DNA of 64,000 bases, from NCBI GenBank assembly GCA_017163975.1, contig JAFFSR010000237.1:3782001-3846000 (forward strand). Direction: 5' to 3'. Shown piece by piece: positions 11,456 to 23,088 of this stretch. Below the pieces are notes generated by a model that ran no database searches, was not told the origin of the DNA, and saw nothing but the letters and a program-made list of their open reading frames with translations. The number at the start of each line of letters is the position of its first letter. Positions within the stretch are counted from its first letter, which is position 1. The DNA comes from Anastatus disparis. Taxonomy: Eukaryota; Arthropoda; Insecta; Hymenoptera; Eupelmidae. Position numbers and translations under genes: made by a program.

Positions 11456-12413
11456 TTAAGTATTTGGTAACGCTTCACTTAATTCCATCATAGTTTCTGA
11501 TTCAAGAACATTTTTTTCCATTTTCTGTTGTTTCGTAAGACTTTTTGCATATGACTTTTGTTGAACTTGTCTTGGTATGAACATTGTTACCGGAGACATT
11601 TTCATTTCATTTTTACAAATATTAATATTAGAATCATTGTTCGGTTGTAAATAATTTTTCTTTGTAAAAGCTTTTTGTTTGACACTTGCACCAAAATGAA
11701 TTTTTGAAGCTTTCACTTTATGAGAATTAATATCATCTGTTTCCATAGGCACATTTTCTACTAAAACTTTTTTTTGATTCGTTGAATCATCAAATCTATA
11801 ATTTTTTGGAAATTTATGAATATTTATACAATGTTCTCGACGTTCTATTGGATCTTTGAATTTAACATCACATTCAGAAACAAAGCATTGGTACTGTAAG
11901 AAAATAAATTATTTATCAAAATAAAAGTCTACATATATTTATAATTATAATATTTAATGTATATGAAGTATTTACCATTGGTTGTTTTTCTGCTAAAACT
12001 TTAAAAAAGCTATCGTGGGTTTCTTGTAAATGTATCTCCAAGAGTCTAGCTGTAGATCTCGATTTTTTACATTCACCACACACAAAATGATGGTTATCAT
12101 GGTAATGCAATTCGTAATCAAGCAAATTTTGAAATGTTGCATTACAAGCATTACAAGTAAACTCTCTCATACTGTAAAATAGTCATATACAAAATATTTT
12201 AGGTTAGGTTACCGAAACAAAATTTCATCATTTTTTTAAATTAATATAATAAAATATTCATTACACTTCGTGACATAATTCTTCTTCATCTTCGATAATC
12301 ACGCCTGTTCGTTGAAAAACTCTACAATTATTGTAAGCATTATCGAAAAATGGATCGTCTATAGGTCGCCGGCCAACTCCTAGTGTTCTGAGAAAATTTT
12401 CTTTATCTTCCAT
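11456..12413 (-). CDS. ZNF511: ZNF511-like C2H2 zinc-finger protein, three exons
   Basis: Exon 1 is 12413-12265 (149 nt), exon 2 12171-11976 (196 nt) and exon 3 11893-11456 (438 nt with stop). Donors are GTAATG and GTAAAT; acceptors are TTACAG and CTTACAG. The phases close exactly and give 260 residues, close to the size of vertebrate ZNF511. Three C2H2 fingers are visible: C56/C59/H72/H77, C81/C84/H97/H102 and C118/C123/H136/H141. The last is followed by the family-typical HKFPKNYRFD. The N-terminus is acidic and finger-free; the C-terminus is Lys- and Gln-rich. ZNF511 is a conserved nuclear protein whose exact role is poorly known. The gene runs toward giant, with stop codons 468 bp apart. 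The first exon would be missed by simple ORF calls because it holds only 49 codons. Confidence 0.87.
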
Positions 12414-12619
12414 TATAAATACATTAATTTTGTAACCATTAACTAATTTTAAATAAAAGTGACTATTTAATATATCTAATTTTAAAATAAATCGTCTTTA
12501 ATAAATAAAAGAATCACAGTAAAAAAACATAATACTTTTGAAAAACAAACAACCTTTCTTTCATAATTTTATCAACGAATAATCGTCAAAAACTTTTTCA
12601 AAAAAGTTCTATCTTTTAC

Positions 12620-12740
12620 CAATTGTTGTTGAGCGGCGCACGCTTCCACTCTCATTCTCCGTCGGTAATTGCTTTCTTGCGCCGTTGAGTTGAGTCCCGC
12701 GCTCATTCAAATTCAAAAGCTGCTTTGGTCGGTTTTGCTA
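12620..12740 (-). promoter_or_regulatory. GC-richer block, possible promoter of the ZNF511-like gene
   Basis: This block is clearly richer in G and C than its surroundings and lies 200-330 bp upstream of the start codon at 12413. I see no TATA box. A promoter or leader for the zinc-finger gene is the simplest reading, by position only. Confidence 0.3.
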
Positions 12741-13385
12741 TTATAAAAGAATATATTATAAAAAATAATCAAGTATGATTGGAATTAGACAGTGAAATAA
12801 ATCATGGTAATGACAGTGAAAGTGAAAGCGATAATAAAAATATAATAAATGTATTAATAGAACAAGCAAGATTAAATATAATCCCTGCAAAATCAAGAGG
12901 ATTATATTAATCTTGCAGTATGAAATATTTAACGATTTTGCCAAATATTTCTTAGTATTCTTTAGACATTTTTTATCAAAATTCTAATTAAAATGAAATT
13001 TTTTAAGCAATATTTTTTTGATGACTAAAAAATTTTTTTTTATAGTAAAGAAAAGTCGGGAAGTATCGCATGGCAGTTTTACTTAGAATAATGTTATTAT
13101 TTTTGCATTAAAAAAATATATAAAATACGTTTTTTTCAAGATTAGCGGAGAAAATTGGCTCATATTTTTTTCCTTTTGATGATAAATTAAAAGAGCGTTT
13201 TCAAGAAGGAAAAATTTTTTCTCATTAGATTTTAATATTGTTCTTTAAGAAATGTGATTTTGTAATGAGTGTTAATATTATAAAATAAAATATAAAAATA
13301 ATTGTTAGCTTTTCTACTTGCTCGTTTTTTAATTTGTTTACTTGTCTGCTTGTCTACTTGTATACTTGAACAGTTGGTTCACAAA
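12741..13385. other. Non-coding AT-rich DNA
   Basis: Nothing coding is supported. Open frames are short and of low complexity. Confidence 0.55.
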
Positions 13386-13556
13386 TTCAACCCCAGTCAC
13401 CGAAAATCCAGAAAAACAATGTATTGCAAACATTGCTTCCTGAAATTCAACCTGACAGGGATTCGAACCCGTGTACCTCGAGTTACGATTGTGTCAACCG
13501 GCAAGTCACTACGGTACAACGCCTGAACCGATTTCGCCAATCGCCCCTCTACAATA
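13386..13556 (-). mobile_element. tRNA-Leu/Ser-like SINE or tRNA pseudogene
   Basis: Read on the minus strand, the segment starts with GGGCGATTGGCGAAATCGG, has an A-box-like GGCGAAATCGGTTCAGGCG, and a clean B box GGGTTCGAATCCC (plus-strand GGGATTCGAACCC at 13458-13470). The spacing between the two boxes is longer than in the other SINEs here, as in type II tRNAs (Leu, Ser) with a long variable arm. The head is unlike that of the seven Thr-like SINEs. Roughly 70 bp beyond the B box may be a body. A single copy is present, so family status is unproven. Confidence 0.5.
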
Positions 13557-14981
13557 TAAGTAAAAAAAACTACATTTCTATGAAAATTAATTGTTTTTGC
13601 AAAAGAGTGCGTTCCGATTTTCCGAGGAAATTGTGCAAAAGTATTTTCTTTTTATAAAAACCAATCAAACTAATATTATTTAATTAGAGCACGATTTTAT
13701 TAAAAAAATTTTTGGCCAGCATATAATAAACAGTTTAAAATCTACAAAACGTATTACTTTTTTTGTTTGCTATATTTTTGAGTGTATGTTACTATTCTCA
13801 AATTGTTACTTTTGCACAATTATTTAGAAATGACAAAAAGAAATAAAAAATTAAAGTTTTTAGTCGAACAATTAAAATAAAAAATTTCGATTCTTTTAAC
13901 ATTGAAAATTCTTGACATTATTATATTAAAAAAAAGCGTTTTCATGAAATGAGCAGCACTATATTATTATTGCTATTTCAACTGTTCAAAAATGTAAGAA
14001 ACAACTGTAGAAGGGGACGTCAGTAACGAAAAAAAGTTTTTTTTTTCCTTAGATCAAATATCAAGTTTTGTGGAATCAGTCATATATTCAAAGTTTATTA
14101 ATTTTTCATGCAAATTGAATGCTTAATTTTCATTAATATCATTTATAAATACTACACTCTCATGTATAAAGTACAAGCATAGCTTTTTTGATCACAACTA
14201 CCAAATTTTTTCAGCTCTTAGTACAATATTTTTATATATAATGGCATTACTTTTTATAGATGGTAATTTGAAATTTTTTTTTGAAGTAGTTCTTAATAAA
14301 TTGTTAAATATAATTATATACATGAACTTTAAATTTCTTCAATAAAATAAAAATATTGCAATTATTAGTATTATGAATAAAAAAAAATTTTATTTGAAAA
14401 GCAAAATTTTATTTTTTCAGATATTAATAAAATAATAAAAATGTATTAAAATAAAATTTTTATTTAAATCAAAACTTTATTCAAAGAACTATCAGGTAAA
14501 AATAAACGTCGTTAATAAGTTTTTTTACTTAATAATATTTTTATTTAGTTCTTAATAATCAAACATAATTTTTTTACAATATGAATGTATAATCGATGAT
14601 TATTTATATAACATTGCACTTTAACTGCTATAAAAAAAGTCTTTTTCCAGTTGATTTCGAATGCAGTCATTCGACTAGTACAAAGCGCGTTTTAAAACTA
14701 TATGAAATTTCGCTTATCTTTTTTCTTCGATGCATATAATTGTCAGGTATCATTCGCTTTTAAATTTTTTTCTGAAACATTTAAACACAGTTCATTGCTG
14801 TTATTATTGTATTAAATTAAGTACAGTTTTGTACATTTTTAGAGTATTCTTATAAAAAAGTTTATTATATCATTAAATTAGCTTAAAAAACTTTATCATT
14901 ATAAATTGTATTTAATATATTTTTAAAATTAATTGATTTACCAAAAGCTGTGATAATATAAAAAATAATTATGAATCATTC
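13557..14981. other. Non-coding AT-rich DNA downstream of the acidic secreted-protein gene
   Basis: No gene is seen. The right part probably includes the 3' untranslated region of the minus-strand gene: a minus-strand AATAAA lies at 14866-14861, about 116 bp past the stop codon. Confidence 0.5.
14861..14866 (-). terminator. Polyadenylation signal candidate
   Basis: AATAAA on the minus strand, about 116 bp past the stop codon of the acidic secreted-protein gene. Confidence 0.4.
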
Positions 14982-17900
14982 TCAATGATGTTTCGTATAT
15001 TTGAAGATCTCCAATGGTCGTTCAGGATGCAATTGCTTAAGTTTCGAGGTCTTAACAGATGTAATTCTATTTCTATACTCCTTAACTCTCACTTTCTCGG
15101 TATCGCTTAATGGCTCATCCTTAAATTCCTCAATTTTCTCATTGAAATAATATGGCGTAGGTTCTGGTATTATAAGCATACCATTTTTCTCAACGTAATT
15201 TGACGTTATTTCTTTTGATATTCCGCCTCTTAATTGTGGATAATCGTCGTATTTTTGTTTCGTCGTCGGTTTGGCACGTGACTTTTGTCGACTCTCGTTT
15301 GAATTGTTTGGCGCGTACGCGCTCGTGAAACCTGAGGGAGAATTTTTTGGACGTTTGGTTGTTCGTAGTTTTTTAGTCTGCGCTTTGTAAATTTCTTTTG
15401 ATGATATTGGCTGATATGTTGCTGGTCTATCGTCGTCGATTCTAATCCTGAATCTTTCTGTACTTGACGACTCGGTGCTCGTTAAATCGTTCCTTGATGG
15501 CCTTGTGTATTGATCGAAGTAAGTTGGCGGCGTTGTTGGCAATGTGGAATAAACGCTGGACAAAAAATTTTTTTTTAATTCGATTAGACAACTATAAAAT
15601 AGTGCAAATTTGATTTTGTAAATTTGAAAAAAGGTTTATTTATTTCTTAGAAAAAAAATGCAGATTGAAATTGTAATATTTGAAAAATTTAGACATTATT
15701 TTATGTAACATTTTTTATTTGATATTTTATAGCTGACATTAAAAATAGTGTATAATTTTTTTATTATCTATATTTATTCTTATTTCTTTATTTTCATTTT
15801 ATTATTAAATATTATTTGATGTAAAAAAAAATTCTCACCTAGTCGATGGCTGTGTGCCTTTAGCTTTTCTACCTCTTCTCGAATTCTTTGGTCGTCGATG
15901 ATTTCTATTACTACTACTACCAAATCTCTCTTTCTCGTGTTCTCTTAACAAGTTATGAACTCGATCGGCATGTTCACCTGGAGGTAGCGAGTGGGCTTCA
16001 TGATAACAAGGAGTTGTTGCGGTAGGTGAAAATTTAGGGTTTTGAGTACTTGATTTTGGTCTCCCTTTGACAACGATCTTTCTATGCTCACTGTTATCGT
16101 AGACATAATCAAACGGTGCAGGCCAAGTTTTAATTTCTTTAGTTTCAGCTTCGTGAATTAGACTGCTCGTTGTGAATCGTTCAATTGGTACTGCTTGAGT
16201 TGGGCGACTACTTGTTGTCGGGCTATCAAAACTTATAGTTGTTGGAGGATCGTATGAGGTGAGACTTTGAATTATCCCTTGGTTATAATTAAGTGGTTCA
16301 TAACGATAATTAACAGTTGATAAATATGGTACATATGTTGTTAATGTGGTTTCCGTAGTCACTGTTTTTGGATGGTTTCTTGCTTCTTCTATTTTAAAGT
16401 CAGATTTATCAGTGCTGCAATCACAATCGGGAGGATGTAAAGATACTTTTTTAGATTTCTTTCTCGATTCATTCTCGTTCCTTTCTTCTTCATAATCTCG
16501 TGAATCATTATTTGCTCGATGCTCCGCTCTATCGTCATTATCACTGATTTCATATTCCTCATATTTGTTCTCAGGTAGACCATATTCCTTTTCAATTTTT
16601 CTGTAGCCATTAATAAGGTCTTCATAATCGTATGGTTTACGTGAACTTTCATATTGTTGGATACGATTAGGATCATAAACACCAGTTTGTGGATTTTTGA
16701 ACATTGTAAAATAACCAGCAACACGTTCATCAACTTTGCCACCTGGTTTCTCTAAACTTTGACCATAGCTATCGCGCAAAGTATAATCTGGCTGTAATCT
16801 TTCGCGATCATAACCAATAGGTAAAGTTGGATAATAATAGTTGGTTCTTTTACCGTCGTTATGATATACAGGCTCATCAGATGGGTGATGCTCATGTCTT
16901 CTAATAGATGCTTCTGTAGTTTTTGGTTTTTCTTCAACCGATACATGTTTGCGCGGAGCATCGTTCGCTGGTTTTTCAGATATTTTACTTTCTTGCTCGT
17001 GCTCTGCACTTCCTTCATCCTGATTTCTACTATCGCTATAATTTTCCCTTTCAGCTGAGCCAGGATCTTCTTCATCTTCAGCATAGTCATTTTGTATATA
17101 TTTAGCCTGATGTCCTTCATTACTGTTACTAATTTCCTTTTCTCTGCTCTCATTTTCACGATTCTTTTGTATTTCTCGTTCAGCATTCTCTTCTGCTAAA
17201 GCTTCAGCTTTGGATTGTATTTCAGCTTCTAATTTATAAGCTTCGTCATCTTGTTTTTTTCCATTTAAATACATCGTATGGTCAAATTTGCTATTTACAA
17301 TCGGCACTTCTTCGGATACTTGACTTGGATCATTAAGCGGTTTATTTTCTACACTATAATTTACCACATTTTGATTTTTTTTATAATGTTTCTCTATATT
17401 CTGTGGTTCTTTAGGTTTTTCCTCATAACTACCTTCATCCTCTTCATATTCTTCTCCTTGCCTATCTTCACCATGACTATCTTCGCCATGCCTATCTTCA
17501 CCATGCCTATCTTCGCCATGCCTAACTTCATCATGCCTATCGTCACCATCCCTATCATCATCATGCCTATCGTTACCATGCCTATCTTCATTATGCCTAT
17601 CTTCATTATGCCTATCGTCACCATGCCTATCTTCACCATGCCTATCTCCCCCATGCCTAGGTTCACTATACTCTTCATGACTACTTTCATATTCTTCTCT
17701 GATATGTGAATTATTATTCTCTTCTTCATCATCGCCATGTCGACCTTCCTCATCGTCAGTATTTTTATACGATTCTTCTTGACTCTTATCATGATATTCA
17801 TTGCGGTATGAATTTTCTATCGGCATAGGCGATGGTGGTTGTGGAGGTGGCAAATTAGGGGCAATAGGTAATGGTATCTTTACAAATAGAGGTTCAGGTA

Positions 17901-18522
17901 AAGGTGGTCTTGCCCTTGGATCAATATTTGGAGCAGCTACAGCTGGCGCTGGAGTTGTTGCATTCCCGTGAAATAGTTGCTCGTATTGAGCTAGATGATT
18001 TATAAGATTAGTAGTATTCGCATTATTACCAAAATTGAGGACACCGGTAAACCTTAATGTCTCCCTTTGTCTTGGTGCCGGAGCCATTGAATTATTAGTT
18101 GGTGGCATTGGGGCTGGAGCTGGGGGTGCTGCTGCTTGTCTCGACATTTGAGCTGCTGCTGGCATTTGCATTGGAGGAGGAGCTCCTGGCATCGGCATCG
18201 GCATCGGCATAGGCATTTGACCTGCTGCTGTTGGATTAGGCAATGAAGCTATTTGAACAGGCTGTAGATTATAACCCAGTGCTTCCATAAATCCTTGAAG
18301 AAGAATACCAAGAGCACGCTTATCTCGGTTACTTGATTTATTCAAAGTAAGCATTTCTTCTTCAATTTTATGAATCATTTTAGCATCGTCTTCACTTATT
18401 GGGGGAGTGTTAGGATTGACACGGTGATAATTATCGCCTCCAACTACTATATCGTCATTTTCAAATTCGCTTCGGACGACGCCAAGGGCGCGACCAAGGC
18501 ACAAAAGAAATAGAAGTCTCAT
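14982..18522 (-). CDS. Large acidic secreted protein with RHGED repeats, family unknown
   Basis: Two exons: 18522-15839 and 15555-14982, joined by donor GTGAGA and acceptor TTTTGTCCAG in matching phase, giving about 1,085 residues. I chose the ATG at 18522 because it directly precedes a hydrophobic stretch, MRLLFLLCLGRALGVVRS, that looks like a signal peptide; an in-frame ATG at 18552 would add ten residues. An acceptor-like TTTAG just before 18522 hints at an intron in the leader. Features in order: furin-type RDKR near 66-69; PM dipeptides near 103-112; a Pro-rich region to about 235; 14 five-residue repeats at 289-356; a Glu/Lys coiled-coil-like stretch near 426-463; then a Tyr-, Ser- and Thr-containing tail with few cysteines. 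Most of it should be disordered. I recognise no family. An extracellular matrix, cuticle or secretion role is a guess from composition. Confidence 0.77.
17449..17658 (-). repeat. 15-bp coding minisatellite, 14 units
   Basis: The 210 bp are 14 head-to-tail copies of a 15-bp unit coding for RHGED or a close variant (positions 4 and 5 vary among G, N, D, E; one unit each starts with S or has Q). Copies keep frame, so length can change without breaking the protein. Two plus-strand shadow frames arise from the same periodicity. Confidence 0.95.
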
Positions 18523-18552
18523 CACTAAATGAGTATTAGTACAACTACTCAT

Positions 18553-21243
18553 TATTTTCCATGAAAAAATAAGGTGTTTCACTAAAAAGATATCACATTG
18601 CCATTTCACTTTCGTAATTTATTCATGATTTTATGTTTTGAATGGTACATTACACAAGTGTTCGCAACGCTTCACTAAAAAATATTTCTAACTTGTGTCC
18701 AATTAAAGTTAAAATCGGTACGACGCTTTTTCAAATCAACAATTTTAATATTAAAAGTATATGAAAGTTTTAATAAATTAAAGTTAATTTTACAATTACA
18801 GATAGTTTGGCACTAGTTGCAATATTTGCTCTGAAAAATTTACAGAACTATCATAAGATTCACGATTTTGGTAAATTTAATGTAATATTATAATAAATTA
18901 AAATAATATATTTTAACACAGTATTACGATAGCAAAAAATTAAAATCATAAAAAAATTAAAGTTTCACTTCAATCGATAATCCCAATCTTATGGATATAC
19001 AAAATAAGCGTGAGTTAGGTCCGAGTTCCGCGCGCGAACTGTCCAGTCTACGGAATAGCACCTTGTCAACGAGTACATTAAACAATAAGCCTCTCCAATA
19101 AATTCAAGTATAATAAAAGGGTGGGAGTTAAAAAGTAAGGATTTTGCATAATATCGGAAAGGTATAAGTCGTTGTTGTATTGAGTAGAGTTTCTCTTCAA
19201 TTGCATGGCTTTGGCCACCTGTTGATTAGGACTAACTGAAGCGGCACGGAGCAATAGCCCATTATAACAAAAACTATTTAACTTCACCTTATACTTTGCA
19301 TTCACTTTTCGTATTATATAGCTAAAAGGCGACACTATGAAAATTATATAGAGAAGGCTTGGCTAGTTGAAAAATTTTGCGTTCTTTAATTGCCGTTGTA
19401 AAATTTATGTCTTACGGGCTTTTTGGATTATTGGTAAACGTGACAATAAGATATCAACGTTCAGCGAGGAAAATAAAAATAAAAAAATAATAATGTTAGA
19501 ACGGAACCGCGACCCAGAAACTTTACTGTGTGTATTAAGTATTATATGCAATTCGTTGTACTTGCATATTAAAATAAAAAGGGGAGGGGGAGAACTATGG
19601 GATATTGTCGTAAAAAAGGGGACTTTCTTTACAATGTCTAAATTACATGAGCTGGATTTACGTTGCTCTTGTTTTTTCTCTCGTTGCATTTAAATTAGGC
19701 GAATAAAGATAATTAAGAGTATGGAAATTGCTTCAGATTGTCGACGGATTCAATTAATGTAATAACTAGAAAGTTGTTTACTAAATGTTAAGGAGTTACA
19801 TATTTTAATTTTTTTATAACAATACTTTATAATTAGATAGGTTCTGTTATTAACTTTAAAGTATCTTTTTTTTTAATATAATTGCTTTAGGTTAGTCAGC
19901 ATAGGTTACAATTTTTTACCATGTAGGAAACTTGATAGTCGAAACATAGTTCGATGATTTCCATCGATTTTAATTATTGCTTATTACAATTACATTATTT
20001 TATAAATAATTAAAATTTATACCCATTGAAACTATGTTTTTTCGATTACTTAAATGGGTTAATTCATCCGGAAATCGGAATAAGATTATTCAACTAAACA
20101 ATATCTTCGCTAATGAAACGAAAGTTTTGATATACATTTTATTTAACTAAAAGTTATTTTTTTTTTAATTAAATTTGAATATTAATTTAACGAAAAAAGT
20201 TTTTTATGATTTCAATTTTTTTGTTTGTTACTTATATCATTTTTATTATAAGTAACGAAAGTATAATGCAGTCAAGCATAAAAAGATGACTTGGCTATTA
20301 ATATATGTAAAAAAAAAAGGAAAAAAAATGTACAGAGACTATTTCTTGGGCTATTTTTATTTTTACTTTTTTTAATCCGTAAAAACAATATTTAAAAAGT
20401 TCAGTAAATTAAAAATAAATAGCTAAATCTAGTCTGACAAAAAATATTTTATTTTTAATTAAAAAAGTGTATGTTAATTTAGAAAAGATTTCTGTTCCTT
20501 TAACTTTATAATGATTGTACTTCATATCTTATCCTTTGCAAACAAATAAAGAAATACAAACAGATACTTTTTAATATTTTTTCTAGTAATTCGTGTTTTT
20601 TTTAATGAGGTCAACCATAAAATTAAACAATAGAAATCCATTCTATAATGACATACTTTTTCGTCCACAAGTAATAAAATAACGTGCTTCTTCGGTCAAA
20701 AGTGAAATGGCGTTTTTTTTTGGTTGAAAGTGAAATAACATGCTCTTCCTTTCGATCATCAAGCTGATGTTACTTTTATTTATGATATAATAGTAAAACT
20801 GAGAAAATAATTTTTATTCTCTGTTTAATCACAATAGCCATTTTATTGACCTGAAAAGCGAAATGAAAGCGACATTAGTTTTTCTCCTATACCTACTCGA
20901 GCAGGAAATTAATGTAATTATTCTAATAATTATCTCTCTTAATTTACAAATTATAATTAAAATTTTTTCTTATTTTAAACATAGTAATTAAGATAGCTGT
21001 ACTCCTGTTGCATCATGAATATTTATTATGTTGCGAATAATTTTAAACTTCAATTATAATTAAACTTAAAAAAGAACATCATAATAATGTGGTTCAGATT
21101 TTGAAAAAATTTACCATTTTTTAACTAAAAATATTTAAACTGTAATTTTCAAATAAATTAGTTAGTTTGAGCAAAAATTTAACTAATCAAGAATTTTCTT
21201 GGCAAAGAATTGAATTTTCATTTTTCACTTTTTTTTTTTAATT
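18553..21243. other. Non-coding stretch upstream of the acidic secreted-protein gene
   Basis: No gene is supported. A near-palindromic CpG-rich word (AGTTCCGCGCGCGAACT, 19024-19040) stands out against the AT-rich background and may belong to a promoter. The rest is A/T-rich with homopolymer runs. Confidence 0.45.
19235..19268 (-). promoter_or_regulatory. Possible TATA/initiator pair for the acidic secreted-protein gene
   Basis: On the minus strand an initiator-like TCAGT (19239-19235) has a TATAAT-like word about 28-30 bp upstream (near 19267). It is about 715 bp upstream of the start codon and would need a leader intron, for which an acceptor-like TTTAG exists just before 18522. I found no convincing donor, so this is weak. 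Confidence 0.2.
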
Positions 21244-21425
21244 TTATTTAACGTCACTGTATTTATGCGATCATTGCGATAGCGACGGAGGTTTCTCAAT
21301 GTGTTTGTGAACAAAGCACGTGTAACTTACAGTGGTGCTTGTAATAATTAGTCGAGACTGAGATTCGAACTCGGGCCCTCGAGTTACGAATCCCCCGCTC
21401 TACCGACTGAGCCACTGAAGACCTC
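21244..21425 (-). mobile_element. tRNA-derived SINE, copy 2
   Basis: Reverse-oriented copy of the SINE family: the tail (TTTATTTAACGTCACTG on the plus strand) is at the left, the B box (GATTCGAACTC) near 21363-21373, and the A-box region (CTACCGACTGAGCCAC) near 21400-21416. Confidence 0.85.
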
Positions 21426-21842
21426 GGTCTTTTCATCGAGTAATGTCTGTGCCAAATTTCAAATGATTTTATCGTACAGATGTCGTGATATATAGTTAAA
21501 TACTATATACAATATAAGCGCTTAAAATGAATCTTCTGTATTTCAATGTCTAAACGGTAAAGCTGTCTGAAATTTTTTAAGGATATTTCATAAAACAAAC
21601 TCTAACTCCCGTTTACGTTTCAAAAGATTCCTCATCATTTTAATTTTTATTATTATGTTGAGGTTAAAAACCACCGACAATGGCTTAACAACCTTAATTA
21701 TAGTAATTCTATAATCCTATATTTTGATTAAAGGACGGTTGGAATTTATCTTAGAATTTTAATTACTTATTGAAAATTTGTTGTTTTTAAATTGTAAACA
21801 AAACTTGGAAATGTACACCACAAAATGCTTTTTTTATGATAT

Positions 21843-22082
21843 AGCAGGGCTATGAAAACCTTAATAGTATATTATTCACCTAGGGAGTTAATTTGAAAAA
21901 TGTCTTAAATCATATGTAATTGTCACCCGAGCCGAAGGCGAGGGTGACAAACATATGATTTAAGGTATTTTTCATTAACTCCCGTGGTGAATATGCTATT
22001 TTTTGTCATACCCAGACCAAAAGTACCACTTCGTCGATTTTGAGCCGGGAGGAGAAGTGGTACTTTTGGGCAGGGGATGGCA
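21843..22082. mobile_element. Two adjoining fold-back repeats
   Basis: The left hairpin (about 21845-22015) pairs a block containing GGGAGTTAAT, AAATCATATG and TGTCACCC with its inverted copy, around a short loop near 21930. Directly after it, 22005-22082 forms a second hairpin whose arms both contain CCAAAAGTACCACTTC and its complement. The CATACCC/GGGTATG end is shared by both. There is no coding frame. They look like two related non-autonomous fold-back elements, one next to or inside the other. Confidence 0.6.
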
Positions 22083-22522
22083 AAAAAATAATTCTTTCCG
22101 TTAGTCCCACTTTCTAAATCGATAAAGTAGCTTTAGTCAAGTAGGAAACAATATGCCATATAAAGCTCATTATTTCTTTGTTATATAAAACTTTATTACC
22201 TTATTAATAAAAATATATTAAAACTATATAATATAAGAAACTAATATATTACTGAACATCCAAATTGAAGTCCAATATCCTTTATCCTCAAATCCTGCTT
22301 AACCCTTTTAGTCACACCTTTAAATGCTTTGTGTACTAGCATAATCACAGCTTATCTATAATCCCAAATGATTTTTGTGATTGCTTAAGACTATTATAAG
22401 ATGAGCAGTATGAAATTGCTAAATTTTTACCTGAGATTTCTAATCAACAATTCCAAAAACTCTCAAGTAACAAGTTCCAAGCCGTAATATTGAATTAAAT
22501 TAAACCTGTGTAATTGTAAGGG
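22083..22522. other. Non-coding spacer
   Basis: AT-rich sequence without a recognisable feature. Confidence 0.5.
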
Positions 22523-22757
22523 TTCAAAATAAATATTTTTAGTGTACATTGTTATGGAGATTCAAAATTAATTATTTAAAAAATGTTCAATTCTTTAAAA
22601 TAATAGTTCAATAAACATATTTATAAATAAGCATAATTAATTCAAAATAAATATTTTTAGTGTACATTGTTATGAAGATTCAAAATTAATTATTTAAAAA
22701 ATGTTAAATCCTTTAAAATAATAGTTCAATAAACATATTTATAAATAAGCATAATTA
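22523..22757. repeat. 118-bp tandem duplication
   Basis: Copy one (22523-22640) and copy two (22641-22757) are nearly identical, differing at only a few bases (for example GGAGATT against GAAGATT, and TTCAATTC against TTAAATCC). There is no gene inside. Confidence 0.92.
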
Positions 22758-22898
22758 GGAACATATAAAATTTCGGGTCATTTAACATATATTCATTATT
22801 ATAAGTTAAAAATATTATAACTTCATCAAATTATACCCAAGATGATTGTAATTGAGGAATATGTAAAGTTTATTCATTGATATTAAATATTTATATTA

Positions 22899-23088
22899 GA
22901 GGTAGTCAGTGGCTCAGTCGGTAGAGCGATGGATTCGTAATCTCGAGGTCTCGAGTTCGAATCCCGCTCTCGGCCGATTAATGCAAGCACCACTGTACAT
23001 TACACGTGCTTTGTTTACATATACACTGAGAAACCTCCGTCGCTAATTAGTATCGCAATGATAGCATAAATATAGCGACGTTAAATAA
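22899..23088 (+). mobile_element. tRNA-derived SINE, copy 3 (best preserved)
   Basis: A box TGGCTCAGTCGG at 22910-22921, anticodon-like TTCGTAA just after 22933, B box GAGTTCGAATCC at 22953-22964, then the body and the tail AGCGACGTTAAATAA near 23075-23088. It serves as the reference copy of the family in this window. Confidence 0.9.

Noticed and set aside
17278..17709. Plus-strand frame of 143 codons with MPIF repeats
   Set aside because: It is the shadow of the RHGED-coding minisatellite of the minus-strand gene.
22899..22975. Functional tRNA-Thr gene
   Set aside because: The A and B boxes are good, but the anticodon stem has mismatches, no acceptor stem closes, and the same sequence is repeated with a common body, so it is a SINE.
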